A stretch of 20,238 nt of DNA from a virus: the IMG/VR virus record IMGVR_UViG_3300017776_000276, positions 1 through 20,238 of that record; one strand, 5' to 3'. Position numbers and translations under genes: made by a program. Numbering within the stretch: position 1 is the stretch's first letter; every line of letters begins with the position of its first letter. Positions 1 to 7,657 of this stretch are shown here, one piece after another. Below the pieces are notes generated by a model. That model did no database searches. It saw only the letters and a list, made by a program, of their open reading frames with translations, and was not told the origin of the DNA.

Positions 1-1762
1 TAATACTTCTGAAGGTGTTGTTATTGATTATGTTGACCCAGCTGATTTAGTTTACTCCTATACAAAATCACCTTACTTTGATGATTTATATTATGTTGGT
101 GAAGTTAAAAACATACCTGTTAACGAGCTTGCAAAACAATTTCCACATTTAACTGAAGCTGACCTTGAGGATATATTAAAAAACAAAAGCTCTTATAAAA
201 ATAGCTACGGTAATAATTATGATGTAAACGAGTCTGATAACAATAAGGTTCAAGTTTTATATTTTAACTATAAAACATATATGAATCAAGTTTACAAGTT
301 AAAAGAAACTGGTAGCGGTGCTGATAAAGTTCTACCAAAAGATGATACGTTTAATCCACCAGAAAACATGGAGGGTGGTTTTGGTAGGTTACAAAGATCT
401 ATCGAGTGTTTGTATGATGGTGCTATAGTATTAGGTACAAGCAAGCTGTTAAAATGGGAAATGGCTAAAAACATGATGAGGCCAAAGAGTGATTTTACTA
501 AAGTTAAAATGAACTACGCTATAGTTGCTCCACGTATGTACAAAGGTAAAATTGAAAGCTTAGTTAGTCGTATTACTGGTTTTGCTGACATGATACAGTT
601 AACACATTTAAAACTACAGCAAGTATTATCACGTATGGTGCCTGACGGTGTTTATTTAGATGCTGATGGTTTAGCAGAAATAGATTTAGGTAATGGTACA
701 AATTATAATCCTCAGGAAGCTTTGAATATGTTTTTCCAAACAGGTTCTGTTATTGGTAGATCAATGACATCTGAAGGTGATATGAACCCAGGTAAAGTAC
801 CTATTCAAGAAATACAATCAGGCTCTGGTGGGCAGAAAATGCAAAGTTTAATTGGTACGTACAACTATTATTTACAAATGATAAGAGATACGACAGGTTT
901 AAACGAAGCTAGAGATGCTGCAACACCAGATCCAAAAGCATTAGTTGGAGTACAAAAGCTAGCTGCAGCTAATTCTAATACCGCTACAAGACATATACTA
1001 CAAGCTGGTTTATACTTGACATCAGAAGTTGCTGAATGTTTATCACTTAGAATATCTGATATTATAGAGTATTCACCAACTAAAGATGCCTTTATAAATC
1101 AAATAGGTAATCATAACGTAGCTACACTTGAAGAAATGTCAAGTCTACATTTATATGACTTTGGTATATTTTTAGAGCTAACACCAGATGATGAGGAAAA
1201 AGCAATGCTAGAGCAAAACATACAAATGGCATTACAACAACAACTTATAGAGCTAACAGATGCTATTGACCTTAGAGAAATTAAAAACATAAAGCTAGCT
1301 AATCAATTATTAAAAATACGTAGAAAAAGAAAGCTAGAAAGAGATCAGCAAATGCAACAGCAAAATATTCAAGCGCAGTCTCAAGCTAACATACAAGCAC
1401 AACAAGCTTCTGCTCAGATGGAAATGCAAAAACAACAAGCGCTTAGCCAGTCACAGGCACAACTAGAGCAAGTTAAAGCTCAGCTTGAAGCTCAACAACA
1501 AGCTCAAGAAGTTATGTACAAAAAAGAGTTGATGCAACTAGAGTTTCAGATGAATATGCAGTTAAAGTCTATGGAGGCACAAGCTGTTAAAACAAAAGAA
1601 AAAGAAAAAGAAGATCGTAAGGACGAAAGAACAAGAATACAAGCCACTCAACAAAGTGAACTTATAGACCAAAGAAAAAAGGAAAAAGCACCTAAAAACT
1701 TTGAGTCTGCAGGTAATGATTCTTTAGGAGGCTTTGACTTAGGTTCTTTTGATCCTAGGTAA
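1..1762 (+). CDS. Portal protein, 5'-truncated by window edge
   Basis: The reading frame is open from the window edge (first full codon at base 2), giving 586 visible residues; the ATG at 281 is internal. The portal is the dodecameric ring at one capsid vertex through which DNA is packaged and ejected. I recognise the segment at visible residues 298-331 (TGLNEARDAATPDP, then LVGVQKLAAANSNTATRH) as typical of portals of crAss-like and related marine Bacteroidetes phages. The C-terminal tail, about residues 447-560, is very rich in Gln, Ala and charged residues and should form a long helix or coiled coil, consistent with the barrel extension of P22-type portals. The gene ends in TAA, 26 bases before the scaffold-like gene. 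Its place just before scaffold and capsid genes supports the call. Family assignment is from memory; the missing N-terminus cannot be assessed. Confidence 0.8.
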   Translation, partial: NTSEGVVIDYVDPADLVYSYTKSPYFDDLYYVGEVKNIPVNELAKQFPHLTEADLEDILKNKSSYKNSYGNNYDVNESDNNKVQVLYFNYKTYMNQVYKLKETGSGADKVLPKDDTFNPPENMEGGFGRLQRSIECLYDGAIVLGTSKLLKWEMAKNMMRPKSDFTKVKMNYAIVAPRMYKGKIESLVSRITGFADMIQLTHLKLQQVLSRMVPDGVYLDADGLAEIDLGNGTNYNPQEALNMFFQTGSVIGRSMTSEGDMNPGKVPIQEIQSGSGGQKMQSLIGTYNYYLQMIRDTTGLNEARDAATPDPKALVGVQKLAAANSNTATRHILQAGLYLTSEVAECLSLRISDIIEYSPTKDAFINQIGNHNVATLEEMSSLHLYDFGIFLELTPDDEEKAMLEQNIQMALQQQLIELTDAIDLREIKNIKLANQLLKIRRKRKLERDQQMQQQNIQAQSQANIQAQQASAQMEMQKQQALSQSQAQLEQVKAQLEAQQQAQEVMYKKELMQLEFQMNMQLKSMEAQAVKTKEKEKEDRKDERTRIQATQQSELIDQRKKEKAPKNFESAGNDSLGGFDLGSFDPR

Positions 1763-1763
1763 A

Positions 1764-1791
1764 TTATTAATTATTATTATATTATATTATG
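1764..1791 (+). repeat. AT-only leader element, copy 1
   Basis: This gap between the portal stop and the next ATG is made only of A and T until the final G of the start codon. It begins TTATTAATT and ends TATTATATTATG. A nearly identical 29-base element precedes the gene at 4537, differing by about one insertion and a few substitutions. There is no Shine-Dalgarno motif. A role as translation leader or promoter is an inference; low-complexity AT sequence could also produce the likeness by chance. Confidence 0.4.
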
Positions 1792-2970
1792 GAAGAAAAC
1801 GTAGAAAACGTAACTGAAGAAGTTACAAAAGTAAACATGTCTAGTACTGAGCAAAAAGTAGATGACAATATTACAAAAGTAGATTTAGACAAACCAATAG
1901 AACCAAAAGAAGAAATAAAAAATGAAACCACAGAAACAACAGAGGTTGCAGAAAATAACACTGACAACGAAGGAGTGGTTAGAGTCGATGAAGACACCAC
2001 TACCACAGAAAAACAAGAAAAAGTACAACCGGAGACTGAAACACAAGAAGCTCCAGTATTAGAGGAAGTAACTGAAGAAGAAGTTCAAGAGCAAGTTGAA
2101 GAAATACAAGAAGCTGTTGAAGAAGCTAAAGAAACTGGTAAAGCTTTGCCTGAAAATTTACAAAAAGTTGTAGATTTTATGGAGGAAACTGGTGGTACTT
2201 TAGAAGATTATGTAAGACTTAATCAAGATTTTTCTAATTACGACGATATAACAGTTCTTAGAGAATATTACAGACAAACAAAATCTCACTTAACAGACGA
2301 TGAAATTAGTTTTTTAATAGAAGATTCGTTTTCATACGATGAAGAAGAAGATGAAGCAAGAGAGATTAGAAAGAAAAAAATAGCGTTAAAAGAGCAAGTT
2401 GCCAACGCTAAAAGCCACTTGGACGGGCAAAAGTCCAAATACTATGAAGAAATTAAAGCTGGTTCTAGGTTAACACCTGAACAACAAAAAGCTTGGGATT
2501 TCTTTAATAGATATAACAAGGAGTCGGAAGAAACTCAAAAGATAGCAAAAAAACAAACTGATAATTTTTTAAATAAAACGAATCAAGTTTTTAACGATAA
2601 GTTCAAAGGTTTTGAATATAACATCGGCGATAAAAGATATAGGTTTAATGTGAAAAATGCTCAAGAGGTTAAAAGTAGCCAAAGCGATATTAATAATTTT
2701 GTCAAGAAGTTCTTGAATGAAAAAAATGAAATGTCAGATGCTAAAGGTTATCATAAGTCTCTGTTTACGGCTATGAACGCTGATGCTATTGCTAATCACT
2801 TTTATGAACAAGGAAAAGCTGACGCTATTAAAGATAGTGTTGCCAAGGCAAAAAACGTAAGTATGGATCCTAGGCAATCATTTTCTAACGATAACACAAG
2901 TGGTCCTAAAGTAAGAGTGCTTAACGATGATTCTCCTAACTTTAAGTTTAAAATTAAAAATAATAAATAA
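1789..2970 (+). CDS. Putative capsid scaffolding protein
   Basis: This 393-residue protein lies between portal and major capsid genes, the usual place for a scaffold, which helps the shell assemble and is then removed. Residues 1-116 are low-complexity and strongly acidic (Glu, Thr, Val), ending in a likely helix. Residues 120-250 form a charged helical region including LPENLQKVVDFMEETGG, a Ser/acidic stretch (180-190) and KSHLDGQKSKYYEEIKAG. The C-terminus (373-393) is short and basic, ending FKFKIKNNK, as in scaffolds that use a basic tail to touch the capsid protein. There are no membrane segments or cysteines. I recall similar proteins in marine flavophage genomes. No protease gene is visible nearby, so how it is removed is unknown. 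Position and composition support the role; a head-decoration or internal protein remains possible. Confidence 0.6.
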   Translation: MEENVENVTEEVTKVNMSSTEQKVDDNITKVDLDKPIEPKEEIKNETTETTEVAENNTDNEGVVRVDEDTTTTEKQEKVQPETETQEAPVLEEVTEEEVQEQVEEIQEAVEEAKETGKALPENLQKVVDFMEETGGTLEDYVRLNQDFSNYDDITVLREYYRQTKSHLTDDEISFLIEDSFSYDEEEDEAREIRKKKIALKEQVANAKSHLDGQKSKYYEEIKAGSRLTPEQQKAWDFFNRYNKESEETQKIAKKQTDNFLNKTNQVFNDKFKGFEYNIGDKRYRFNVKNAQEVKSSQSDINNFVKKFLNEKNEMSDAKGYHKSLFTAMNADAIANHFYEQGKADAIKDSVAKAKNVSMDPRQSFSNDNTSGPKVRVLNDDSPNFKFKIKNNK

Positions 2971-2995
2971 ATTATAAATTTAAAATTACAAAATT

Positions 2996-4465
2996 ATGGC
3001 AATTAATCCGGGTGCAAACCTGAACAGCGTACCTGCTTCACAAAAGCAGACTTTCGCTACAAATTATCTAGATCTTTCATCTGCATCAAATGCAGGTTGG
3101 GGACAACAATACCTGCCGGACTTGATGGAAAAAGAAGCTGAGGTTTTCGGACCTAGAACAATTTCTGGTTTCCTATCACAAGTTAGTGCAGAAGAAGCGA
3201 TGACTGCTGACCAAGTTGTTTGGTCTGAGCAAGGTCGTTTACATTTATCTTACAAAGGTAATATGTCTGGTAACGACGTTTTTACAGTAACTCACGATAT
3301 TGATGAGGCTTCAGGTTTTACTGCTGCTAATCACGGTGTTAGAGTTAATGATACTGTTTTAGTAGCAAATGCTAACGGTATATTCAAATGTTTAGTAACT
3401 ACAATTACCGCGGCTGCTATTACAGTTAAGTCTTACGACGGTACTCAAGTAGATCAGTTAACTACTGCTAAAGGTACAACTTTATTAGTTTATGGTTCTG
3501 AATATGGTAAAGGAACTGGTTACTACAGTAACAGTGCTGCTTCTACAACTTTAGAAAGACACACGTCTAACGAGCCTGACTTTAAAACTTTTACTAACAA
3601 ACCAATTATTATGAAAGATTTCTACGAAGTATCAGGTTCTGATGCATCTAGAATTGGTTGGGTTGAAGTTTCTACTGAAGCTGGACAATCAGGTTACTTA
3701 TGGTACTTAAAAGCTGAGTCTGACACAAGATCTCGTTTTACTGACTACATAGAAATGTCTATGCTAGAGTCTGTTAAAGGAGATGATAGTGTTAATGCCA
3801 ATTCTGTTGATGCTCACATACGTAACAATGCTGATGTAGTTGGTACTCAAGGTTTATTCGATGCTATCGAAGACAGAGGTAATGTTACTACTGGTGTTAC
3901 TGGTGTTAACGCTGCTACTGATTTAGCTGAATTTGATGCTATCTTAGCAGAATTTGATAAGCAAGGTGCTATTGAAGAATACATGATGTTTGTTAACAGA
4001 GGAACTAGCTTAGCTATGGACGATATGTTAGCTGCTATGAATTCTTACGGAGCTGGTGGTACATCATACGGTGTATTTAACAACTCTGAAGATATGGCAT
4101 TAAACTTAGGTTTCTCTGGTTTCAGACGTGGATCTTACGATTTCTACAAGTCTGACTTCAGATACTTAAACGATAAGTCTACAAGAGGTGGTATTAACGC
4201 TGCTAACGCTGCAAATGCGATTAGAGGGGTTATGATCCCAGCTGGTACTTCTTCAGTTTATGACCAAACTGTAGGGCAAAGTATGAAAAGACCTTTCTTA
4301 CACGTTAGATACAGAGCTTCACAAACTGATGACAGAAGAATGAAGTCATGGGTTACTGGTTCTGTTGGTGCTGCTACATCTGCTTTAGATGCAATGCACT
4401 TACACTTCTTAACTGAAAGATGTTTAATTACTCAAGGTGCTAACAATTTCATGTTATTGAAATAA
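2996..4465 (+). CDS. Major capsid protein (HK97-fold, crAss-like type)
   Basis: This 489-residue protein forms the icosahedral shell. Recognisable segments include residues 43-60 (LMEKEAEVFGPRTISGFL), MTADQVVWSEQGRLHLSY at 69-86, and a C-terminal block with KRPFLHVRYRASQTDDRRMK (431-450), SWVTGSVG and LTERCLITQGANNF (472-485), which I recall from crAss-like capsid proteins. A Val/Thr-rich beta segment near 110-165 may be an inserted surface or loop domain. Codon choice differs from neighbours: by hand count 13 of 22 Phe codons are TTC and 16 of 20 Tyr codons are TAC, while the connector gene at 5567 uses TTT for all 9 Phe codons and TAT for 11 of 13 Tyr codons. The first codons include CCG and CTG, uncommon elsewhere here. 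The start follows an A/T-only leader apart from a single C, and a strong terminator follows the stop. Confidence 0.85.
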   Translation: MAINPGANLNSVPASQKQTFATNYLDLSSASNAGWGQQYLPDLMEKEAEVFGPRTISGFLSQVSAEEAMTADQVVWSEQGRLHLSYKGNMSGNDVFTVTHDIDEASGFTAANHGVRVNDTVLVANANGIFKCLVTTITAAAITVKSYDGTQVDQLTTAKGTTLLVYGSEYGKGTGYYSNSAASTTLERHTSNEPDFKTFTNKPIIMKDFYEVSGSDASRIGWVEVSTEAGQSGYLWYLKAESDTRSRFTDYIEMSMLESVKGDDSVNANSVDAHIRNNADVVGTQGLFDAIEDRGNVTTGVTGVNAATDLAEFDAILAEFDKQGAIEEYMMFVNRGTSLAMDDMLAAMNSYGAGGTSYGVFNNSEDMALNLGFSGFRRGSYDFYKSDFRYLNDKSTRGGINAANAANAIRGVMIPAGTSSVYDQTVGQSMKRPFLHVRYRASQTDDRRMKSWVTGSVGAATSALDAMHLHFLTERCLITQGANNFMLLK

Positions 4466-4479
4466 GCACATTTATTTAA

Positions 4480-4515
4480 GGGATCGAGGCTTCGGCCTCG
4501 ACCCTTTATTTTATT
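4480..4515 (+). terminator. Rho-independent terminator after the capsid gene
   Basis: A GC-rich hairpin stands in very AT-rich DNA 15 bases after the capsid stop. Bases 4484-4490 (TCGAGGC) pair perfectly with 4495-4501 (GCCTCGA) around a TTCG tetraloop (4491-4494). After one bulged A (4483), GGG 4480-4482 pairs with CCC 4502-4504. It is followed by TTTATTTTATT. It is the only classical terminator seen in the window. Confidence 0.9.
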
Positions 4516-4539
4516 AATTTTATTATATATTATATTATG
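4511..4539 (+). repeat. AT-only leader element, copy 2
   Basis: Directly after the terminator hairpin, this element begins TTATTAATTT and ends ATTATATTATG, closely matching the element at 1764-1791. Because the terminator should stop upstream transcripts, any promoter for the genes after the capsid would have to lie here or rely on read-through. I see no clear Bacteroidetes TTTG/TAnnTTTG promoter in it. Confidence 0.4.
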
Positions 4540-5340
4540 GCAAAAAAACAAAAAACACAAGAGGTGGAGGTACCTGTTGTTGAAACTCCAGTAGTTAAAA
4601 CACAAAAACCTACAAAACCTAAATGGGAAATAAAAGATAGAGTTTACAATTTAAAAAGTAACAAAAAACCAATTTCATTTACGTTAAGAAGTTCTAACAT
4701 ATATTATTTTGACGCAGATAAAGGTTATGAAAGAGAATTAAAATATTGTGAAAACCAAAGAACACCATTTGTTGACGAAATGCAAGGTGACCAAAGACTT
4801 TCTCATATTGTATTTAGAAACGGTAGCTTGTTTGTTGAAAAAGAAAAAACAACTTTACAAAGGCTATTATCTTTATATCACCCACACAAAGATAAATTAT
4901 TCACCGAATACCAACCTGCTAAAGAAGCGGCTACTGAAATAGAGATACTAGAAATGGAAGCCGATGCAATACTAGCAGCTAGAGAGCTAGATATAGATAT
5001 GGCAGAAGCTATAATGAGAGTAGAGTTAGGTTCTAGAGTTGCAGAGATGAGTTCTAAAGAGCTTAAAAGAGATTTATTGCTATTTGCTAGAAACAATCCT
5101 TCTTTATTCTTAGAACTGTTAAAAGACGACAATGTTGTTCTTAGAAACTTTGGTATCAAAGCAACTGAATTAGGAATATTGAAATTATCTACTGATAATA
5201 GAACTTTTATGTGGGGATCAAATGATAGAAAACTAATGAATGTTCCATTTGATGAACACCCGTATTCAGCTTTAGCTGCTTGGTTTAAGACTGACGAAGG
5301 CATGGAAATATATGCGAATATAGAAAAACAATTAAAATAA
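4537..5340 (+). CDS. Conserved phage protein of unknown function (capsid-adjacent)
   Basis: This protein has 267 residues. I recall homologues directly downstream of capsid genes in uncultured marine phages, but no established function. Residues 1-28 are a Lys/Pro/Val-rich, probably disordered tail. Residues 29-115 include KPKWEIKDRVYNLKSNKKP, an aromatic IYYFD and LQRLLSLYHPH. The middle (about 131-175) is helical and acidic (EIEILEMEADAILAARELD). The C-terminal block holds LLLFARNNPSLFLELLKDDN (180-199), IKATELGILKLSTDNRTFMWG (207-227) and VPFDEHPYSALAAWFKT (236-252). There is no signal peptide or membrane segment. It is the first gene after the terminator and the last before the RNA structure at 5348. 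A minor capsid or head-completion role is a guess from position only. The codons are A/T-ending, unlike the capsid gene. Confidence 0.75.
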   Translation: MAKKQKTQEVEVPVVETPVVKTQKPTKPKWEIKDRVYNLKSNKKPISFTLRSSNIYYFDADKGYERELKYCENQRTPFVDEMQGDQRLSHIVFRNGSLFVEKEKTTLQRLLSLYHPHKDKLFTEYQPAKEAATEIEILEMEADAILAARELDIDMAEAIMRVELGSRVAEMSSKELKRDLLLFARNNPSLFLELLKDDNVVLRNFGIKATELGILKLSTDNRTFMWGSNDRKLMNVPFDEHPYSALAAWFKTDEGMEIYANIEKQLK

Positions 5341-5347
5341 TCAAACT

Positions 5348-5383
5348 GTAGAAGCGGTCGCTCTACGGGGCGACTGCAACTAC
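5348..5383 (+). promoter_or_regulatory. GC-rich RNA hairpin with two alternative folds
   Basis: In the 56-base gap between two genes, GTAG (5348-5351) pairs with CTAC (5380-5383). Inside a symmetric AA/AA internal loop, GCGGTCGC (5354-5361) pairs with GCGACTGC (5370-5377) with one G-U pair, leaving loop TCTACGGG. A second, exclusive fold pairs the same GTAG with CTAC in that loop (5363-5366) and AGC (5353-5355) with GCT (5360-5362) around GGTC. It is followed by an A-rich run, not a T-run, so it is not a standard + strand terminator. A processing site, mRNA stabiliser or translation control element for the next gene are all possible. Confidence 0.5.
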
Positions 5384-5396
5384 TAAAAAATTAAAT

Positions 5397-5561
5397 ATGA
5401 AATCACAAGGACTAGGAGATACAGTAGAAAAATTTACAACAGCGACTGGTATAAAATCATTTACACAATACTTAGACAAGAATGGTGTATTTGGTAAAAA
5501 AGGTTGTGGGTGTAATAAAAGAAAAGAAGCTTTAAACAAAGCTTTTCCGTATAAAAAATAA
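5397..5561 (+). CDS. Small CxC protein, 54 residues, unknown function
   Basis: This short frame starts MKSQGLGDTVEKFTTATGIK and ends KAFPYKK. It has a single C-x-C pair (Cys37, Cys39) in GCGCNKRKEALNKAFPY. I recall very similar small proteins (LGDT..K.T.ATGIK, then CGC..R...LNK.FPY) at this place in phages of Bacteroidetes, which argues that it is real. It has no membrane segment or signal peptide. It follows the hairpin at 5348-5383 by 13 bases, ends with tandem TAATAA, and the next ATG starts 5 bases after its stop, so it is probably cotranscribed with the connector gene. The CxC pair could bind metal or form a disulfide, but this is not shown by the sequence. Function unknown. Confidence 0.75.
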   Translation: MKSQGLGDTVEKFTTATGIKSFTQYLDKNGVFGKKGCGCNKRKEALNKAFPYKK

Positions 5562-5566
5562 TAAAT

Positions 5567-6283
5567 ATGATAAGTATAGACACTATATATCAAAGAGTAT
5601 TAGCAGCTGCGAACAAAGAACAAAGAGGTTATATAACACCTCAAGAGTTTAACTTATTTGCTAACCAAGCTCAGATAGATATATTTGAGCAATATTTTTA
5701 TGAATTAAGTCAGTTTGATAGAATGCCTGATAACAATACAGAGTTTTCTAATATAACAAATCTACTTGATGAAAAAATAAGTGTCTTTAAACAAGTTAAA
5801 AATTTAGCAAACGGTGCTGGTAGTGAGTTTATTTTACCGGCATCTACCGGTGTTGATGACTTTTATAGACTTGGTACTGTAATGTATCAATCAAAATATC
5901 CAGTTGAAGAAATAGAACATGAAGAGCTTTATAGAATACAATTAAGCCCTTTGTCAACGCCATCACAAACTCAACCAGTTTACATTAGAAAAAAGAACTC
6001 AGCATCACAACAAGTTATAGAAGTTTATCCACAAAGTATAAACTCAGGTATTACAGCAACTCAAATACACAAGCCAAACAAAGTTAATTGGGGTTATGTT
6101 GTTATTGATGGTAAAGCATTGTATAACGCAACATCATCTGTAAACTTTGAATTGCACGCTTCAGAAGAGAAAGAGCTTGTTAATAAAATATTATTATTAT
6201 CAGGTATAATGCTAAAAGATAGTGGTCTTTACGCTTCTGCAACTCAAGAAGATCAAAAAAATACTCAACAAGAAAAAATATAA
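5567..6283 (+). CDS. Head-tail connector / ring-type structural protein
   Basis: This 238-residue protein has an N-terminal block, residues 10-46, with ANKEQRGYITPQEFNLFANQ followed by AQIDIFEQYFYELSQF. I recognise it as a hallmark of a structural family common in crAss-like and flavobacterial phages, generally placed in the neck or ring below the portal. Residues 70-190 look beta-rich (FILPASTGVDDFYRLG, QPVYIRKKN, QQVIEVYP). The C-terminal helix (about 197-220, HASEEKELVNKILLLSGIML) precedes a Gln/Lys-rich tail. No enzyme motif is seen. The gene sits between the CxC gene and the tubular connector gene, and ends in TAATAA directly abutting the next ATG. The structural role is inferred from family memory and order; whether it is the first or second ring protein cannot be told here. 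Confidence 0.65.
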   Translation: MISIDTIYQRVLAAANKEQRGYITPQEFNLFANQAQIDIFEQYFYELSQFDRMPDNNTEFSNITNLLDEKISVFKQVKNLANGAGSEFILPASTGVDDFYRLGTVMYQSKYPVEEIEHEELYRIQLSPLSTPSQTQPVYIRKKNSASQQVIEVYPQSINSGITATQIHKPNKVNWGYVVIDGKALYNATSSVNFELHASEEKELVNKILLLSGIMLKDSGLYASATQEDQKNTQQEKI

Positions 6284-6286
6284 TAA

Positions 6287-7654
6287 ATGGGATTACTAAA
6301 TCAATCAGCAAGACAATATTATGAAGGCCCAGATGGTGTTCAGAATAGCGGAGACGAATCATATGGTAGTTATCAGTTTACGTCTTTAGAAAATATAATA
6401 AATCAATTTATAATTGCTTATGTTGGTGAAGACAAGTTAATTCCTAAAATAAAAAAAACAGACGTTTCGTTTCACGCTAAACGCGCGTTACAAGAATTAA
6501 GTTTTGATACTTTTAAATCTTGCAAATCTATGGAGCTTGAAGTTCCAAACACTTTAAGTCTACCCTTACCGCAAGACTATGTTAACTATGTTAAGGTTTC
6601 TTGGGTAGATAATGCTGGTGTTTATAGACCTTTGTACCCAATGTCTAAAACTTCAAACCCAAAAGCTTTTCAACAAAATACAGATGGTAGTTTAAAGTTT
6701 GAAAACAACACTTATCAAGCGACACCTGCAGATCCTTTTAAAGAATATGGTATTACAAAATCTGGTAAATCATCTGCTTTTGATGGTGATGGTTTAATAA
6801 AATCAGATAATCCTTTAGAACAATATGAAAAAGAAATAAGAGTTGATTTTGATACAGATGGTACTGGAAATTTAAAGTACGGGCCAACACTTTTTTCTGG
6901 AAATTCAAACGAAAGAGTTAGCCACGGTATGTTTATTCAACTAAAAGATAGCCACGATATAGCTGTTGGTATGAGTGTTATTGGACCTGGAATACCTAAC
7001 GGAACAACTATTCACGCTATAAATAGTATAGCTGGTAGTAGTGCTTTTCCTTATAATGTAACGTTGTCAACACCAGAGTATGAGCAGTGGTTGTTAGGCG
7101 GTCAAGTTGGTACAAACACATACGCTCCAACTATAACCGCATCACAAGTCCGCTTTGACAGTGAAGAGCTTATATTTGCAAATTTAAATAAAACATCAGA
7201 TACAAAAACAAAATACAAATCAGCAAAAACTATAGAAGATACTGTAGACGGTTACGATTACGACACAGATATGTATGATTTAAATAGAGGTCAAAGATAC
7301 GGTTTAGATCCGCAACACGCACAAACAAACGGGTCTTATTACATTGATTGCATGGCTGGAATAATTAATTTTAGCTCTAATATTTCTGGAAAAACTGTAA
7401 TCATAGAATATATAAGCGATACGCTTGGCACTGACAGTGAAATGAAAGTTCATAAGTTTGCTGAAGAGGCAATGTACAAGTGTATAGCATACGCAATACT
7501 TTCCACAAGAGCTAACGTTCAAGAGTATATAGTACAAAGATTTAAAAGAGATCGTTTTGCCTCTGTTAGAACAGCAAAACTAAGACTGTCAAATTTAAAA
7601 TTAGAAGAATTAACTCAAATACTTAGAGGTAAGTCTAAGCAAATAAAACACTAG
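6287..7654 (+). CDS. Tail-tubular-like connector protein
   Basis: This 455-residue protein carries conserved segments at both ends. Residues 59-108 (DVSFHAKRALQELSFDTFKS, then LPLPQDYVNYVKVSWVDNAG) and 385-450 (EMKVHKFAEEAMYKCIAYAI, YIVQRFKRDRFASVRTAKLR) recall the tail-tubular or second-ring family of crAss-like phages, comparable in place to P22 gp4-type connectors. Between them, about residues 201-290, lies a Gly/Ser/Thr-rich module with VGMSVIGPGIPNGTTIHAIN, a motif also present in the protein at 16550 and probably a surface insertion. The gene ends in TAG, the only TAG stop in the window, one codon (TAT) before the ATG of the next gene in the same frame. The product is expected in the neck between ring and muzzle. 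The family call is moderate; the insertion is seen directly. Confidence 0.65.
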   Translation: MGLLNQSARQYYEGPDGVQNSGDESYGSYQFTSLENIINQFIIAYVGEDKLIPKIKKTDVSFHAKRALQELSFDTFKSCKSMELEVPNTLSLPLPQDYVNYVKVSWVDNAGVYRPLYPMSKTSNPKAFQQNTDGSLKFENNTYQATPADPFKEYGITKSGKSSAFDGDGLIKSDNPLEQYEKEIRVDFDTDGTGNLKYGPTLFSGNSNERVSHGMFIQLKDSHDIAVGMSVIGPGIPNGTTIHAINSIAGSSAFPYNVTLSTPEYEQWLLGGQVGTNTYAPTITASQVRFDSEELIFANLNKTSDTKTKYKSAKTIEDTVDGYDYDTDMYDLNRGQRYGLDPQHAQTNGSYYIDCMAGIINFSSNISGKTVIIEYISDTLGTDSEMKVHKFAEEAMYKCIAYAILSTRANVQEYIVQRFKRDRFASVRTAKLRLSNLKLEELTQILRGKSKQIKH

Positions 7655-7657
7655 TAT

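Noticed and set aside
281-283. ATG as the start of the portal gene
   Set aside because: The frame continues upstream without a stop to the window edge, with portal-like composition, so this ATG is internal.
1340-1690. Q-rich region at the portal 3' end as a separate gene or frameshift
   Set aside because: The frame is continuous, and a helical C-terminal extension is usual for this portal type.
1733-1768. Possible Bacteroidetes-type promoter (TTTG, then TAAATTAT) before the scaffold-like gene
   Set aside because: The second box does not match TAnnTTTG and the first lies inside portal coding sequence; chance matches are frequent in AT-rich DNA.
4878-5303. A 141-codon open frame on the minus strand inside the gene at 4537
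   Set aside because: It lies fully opposite a well-supported conserved gene, is Ser/Leu-rich as antisense frames in AT-rich DNA tend to be, and has no recognisable segment or separate leader.
5837-5852. Perfect 5-base inverted repeat ACCGG/CCGGT with a 6-base loop
   Set aside because: It sits inside the connector gene where the codons explain it, and there is no T-run or regulatory context.
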